From CAZDDI01 sp964504195 (GTDB lineage Bacteria; Chloroflexota; Anaerolineae; B4-G1; SLSP01), in the NCBI GenBank assembly GCA_964504195.1, contig CAZDDI010000057.1, positions 1 through 27,676 of the forward strand: DNA of 27,676 nt, given 5' to 3'. A program made the translations under genes and the position numbers. Below the pieces are notes generated by a model that was not told where the DNA came from, ran no database searches, and was given only the letters and a program-made list of their open reading frames with translations. Shown here piece after piece: positions 26,701 through 27,676 of this stretch; within the stretch, counting starts at the first letter, position 1, and each line of letters starts with the position of its first letter.

Positions 26701-27354
26701 ATTCTTAACCAGACCATCGGGATTAGCGCTAGGCATCACATAAATATCGTGATAGTCCAGCAACCAGGTAATATCAGGATCGTGGCCATAACCCTGCAAT
26801 AGCGTCTCAATGAAGACCATAGCCGTCTCTGGTGTAATCAGCTCCCGGCCATGGATATTGGCAATGAGGAAGAACACGGGCTTGGTGTGTGAGGTCGCGC
26901 TATTAGTTAAACGCAGCACCCGCAAAGGCCGGTTCTCGTAACTGTAGCCAATTGTCGAAAGTTCAGTAAGCGCAGGGTAAGCAGCGGCCCACTGCGTCAG
27001 CTGTGTTTCCAACTCGGGAAAGGTGCGATAGCAAGGGAAGCCAGGAACCGTCGCTGGAAAGTTAGAACGTTCAACATCCACTGTGTATGTAAAGTCTGCC
27101 GTGGCAAGCCAGGCCCGTTCGGGAGCAGAAACATACGCTACCAGATAACCGGCATCGTGATGCACCTCCCATATATCCAACTGTGCGGCCAGCGCAGCCA
27201 ACTGTGCCGGCGTATCGAACGGGATATAAAGTACCTGCCCGCCCGGCTCCCCGTCCGGATCAACTGGCAGCGCATGCCCCGCAAGAGGGGCGGCGGCGCT
27301 CCCTGAGAGCGCTCCCAACACACACACCAACAAAAGTATTCTGAACCAACGCAT
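23767..27354 (-). CDS. Secreted M14 carboxypeptidase with PKD domains
   Basis: A 1195-residue secreted zinc carboxypeptidase of the carboxypeptidase A/T type. Signal peptide: about residues 1-27 (MRWFRILLLVCVLGALSGSAAA). A short propeptide-like part precedes the M14 domain (about 110-425). Zinc ligands are His and Glu of NIHGRE (near 167) and His of TLHSYS (near 312). The substrate-binding DLNRN lies near 248 and the catalytic Glu in TFEIGSSSDGF near 383. Then follow an Ig-like domain (about 430-545), two carboxypeptidase-regulatory-like domains (about 545-705), the VDDD-type alpha/beta domain (from CLLLVDDDGNKN near 708), three PKD domains and the tail LYLPLVSHATG...RQRAR. Some M14 members have a Pro-His-type HxxE (HARE/HPRE); HGRE here is a mild variant. 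GGAGGAGG lies upstream of the ATG. It is probably the first of the three protease genes. Confidence 0.93.
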   Translation of the reverse strand: MRWFRILLLVCVLGALSGSAAAPLAGHALPVDPDGEPGGQVLYIPFDTPAQLAALAAQLDIWEVHHDAGYLVAYVSAPERAWLATADFTYTVDVERSNFPATVPGFPCYRTFPELETQLTQWAAAYPALTELSTIGYSYENRPLRVLRLTNSATSHTKPVFFLIANIHGRELITPETAMVFIETLLQGYGHDPDITWLLDYHDIYVMPSANPDGLVKNQGGQPWAYWRKNAHPYGSCGSTSYGVDLNRNSSFHWGGQGASTDPCYDTYRGPAAASESETQAVQNFMQTLFPDQRGPGITDPAPDDATGVFITLHSYSNLVLWPWGDDEINPAPNGTQLQMLGERMAYFNNYTPHQSSLLYETTGATDDFAYGELGIAAYTFEIGSSSDGFYPACSRYNALVNPNIQALLYAAKTVRTPYITSFGPEVVNPGLDTSEVAAGEPVQLTATVDDTRRVGSSATQNIVAAEYYLNTPPWVTSPAPVAYPMLPSDGNFNSKTEGVVATVNTTGWAAGRHTLYVRGQDANGSWGPVSAVFLTVTMAADSAITGVVQDIATGIPVDAAEVVLTGGVFTQTLTTDATGAYAFAVFSGTYTLAASAYGYQPLTLTGVQAVAGMTTTQALNLTALPAGFIAGEVRARGTDQPLEATITAISDYTLLQTVSDPDTGRYAIPAFSGAYTVTAVARGYESAHAQLTVQANLTTTQDFTLDPKACLLLVDDDGNKNVQTTYQADLTALGMDFATWTVAASGSPTLADLEDYRHTLWLTGDQYQQTLGAADQVALSGYLNAGGNLLLSSWGAGSDLSATPFLANYLRAAYGGDVASGALPLAGQDFLAGTTLTVTATAAMQVSKLTPAGGATQLYNLPAPHTTAAALSYAGDYNLAYLGFGLETVADAQARQETLAALLDWLGPCSVESVPVAGFASNAPVLLGDPVQFTNTTHPGVPADTAYLWDFGDGVGAATAEHPAYLYAAAGTYTVWLTATNTTGSSSVSGTVSVELVGQLPQAQFTSNSPVLLGAPVVFTNTTLTGVPATTTYLWDFGDGETATLEHPAHSYAAIGTYTVWLTATNVTGSSAISATVEVAGLAPVAGFVSNAPVLLGTAVQFTNTTLTGIPTDTTYLWDFGDGITATLEHPSHTYALTGTYTVTLTATNAVGHDSYHAAIVVTEKWEHSLYLPLVSHATGEPAALVTSLRQRAR
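24267..24934. repeat. Duplicated tract, copy 2 (in the M14 gene)
   Basis: Partner of 20821-21488. The identical core is 24601-24856. The M14 protein carries one PKD domain more than the M28 protein (24.0-24.2 kb), so a repeat gain or loss next to the tract is likely. Confidence 0.9.
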
Positions 27355-27676
27355 GACTTAAAACCTCCTCCGAAAATAGTCAACAAATCTCGAATTCAAC
27401 GAATGTAATTGCGGCCTCTTCCCCAATAGCATGGAGAGGCGCGGAATCCTTTCCGCGTCTCCGCCCCGCGACAAGACTGTCACGGCTACATTTTCATCCT
27501 CGTTGGTGTGGATACCAACATGGAAACTCCTCTGAAAATGGCGAATGGCGAATCAAAACCGATGTAGCGCGAAGCGTCTGCTTCGCGTGGCTGCGAACGG
27601 CGCATCTATGCGCGGCGCATGATGAATTTTAAGAAATTAATCCGTAAATAAGGTTTTATGTGAAATCGGTCGCTAT
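27355..27676. other. Non-coding region upstream of the M14 gene
   Basis: A 322-base stretch up to the window edge. It contains a hairpin GAGGCGCGGAA/TTCCGCGTCTC (27436-27461, one G-T pair), a small GTTGGT/ACCAAC hairpin near 27502, a GAAAATGGCGAATGGCGAATC heptad copy (in two parts, GAAAATG at 27534 and GCGAATG from 27541), and a perfect 8-bp hairpin CGCGAAGC/GCTTCGCG (27568-27587). The part from 27531 to 27580 resembles the bases just upstream of the M28 gene (23421-23475). No clear promoter or gene was seen. Confidence 0.5.

Noticed and set aside
25288..26802. 504-codon open frame on the plus strand
   Set aside because: Antisense to the M14 carboxypeptidase; long only because GC-rich DNA has few stops. 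The same applies to the plus-strand frames at 20333-21541 and 23953-25221, whose mutual similarity merely mirrors the duplicated PKD/VDDD tract.

Overview
The window (about 27.7 kb) looks like chromosomal DNA from a member of the Chloroflexota, most likely the Anaerolineae or a close relative. This is inferred from three things: the mix of housekeeping genes, the very large secreted multidomain proteases ending in a YLPLV-type tail, and the many short intergenic repeats. No rRNA, tRNA or other taxonomic marker is present, so the assignment is tentative. Most of the DNA is GC-rich. An AT-richer two-gene island (4.3-5.9 kb) stands out.

Left half (1-14.5 kb, all on the minus strand). An unrecognised gene runs off the left edge. 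It is followed by housekeeping and quality-control genes: Lon protease, FolC, a small unknown protein overlapping an AAA/ABC-type ATPase, TsaD (tRNA t6A synthesis), an M24 Xaa-Pro-type peptidase, an ABC1/UbiB-family kinase with two C-terminal membrane helices, a small unknown protein coupled to a phasin-like coiled-coil protein, an HNH endonuclease, a family 2 glycosyltransferase, SurE, a coiled-coil/LysM protein and an unrecognised 259-residue protein. Likely operons are M24-tsaD(-ATPase-small protein), phasin-like-small protein, and unknown-LysM.

Middle (14.5-16.9 kb). A 606-bp divergent intergenic region holds a perfect 30-bp palindrome and a foldable segment. The only two plus-strand genes follow: a dihydroorotate-dehydrogenase-like flavoprotein and a PduO-type cobalamin adenosyltransferase. 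Next comes a short structured RNA candidate with a near-consensus sigma-70 promoter (TTGACA-N17-TACAAT) and a strong terminator. It is not placed in front of any gene.

Right half (16.9-27.4 kb, minus strand). Three giant secreted proteases lie in a row: a gingipain-like C25 cysteine peptidase, an M28 aminopeptidase and an M14 carboxypeptidase. Their catalytic domains are unrelated, but all three end with the same module: a VDDD-type alpha/beta domain of about 200 residues, two or three PKD domains, and a short tail carrying [YF]LPLV and ending in R-x-R. Two of them share a long, nearly identical DNA tract, including 256 bp with no difference, which points to recent duplication or gene conversion. 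Together they could form an extracellular protein-degrading set (endopeptidase plus both exopeptidase types) held at or released from the surface by one shared tail.

A second theme is the intergenic DNA. At least eight loci carry arrays or short runs of 7-bp units whose sequence differs between loci while the 7-bp period is kept. A palindromic AGACCTG...CAGGTCT element occurs three times, and there is one compact MITE-like element.
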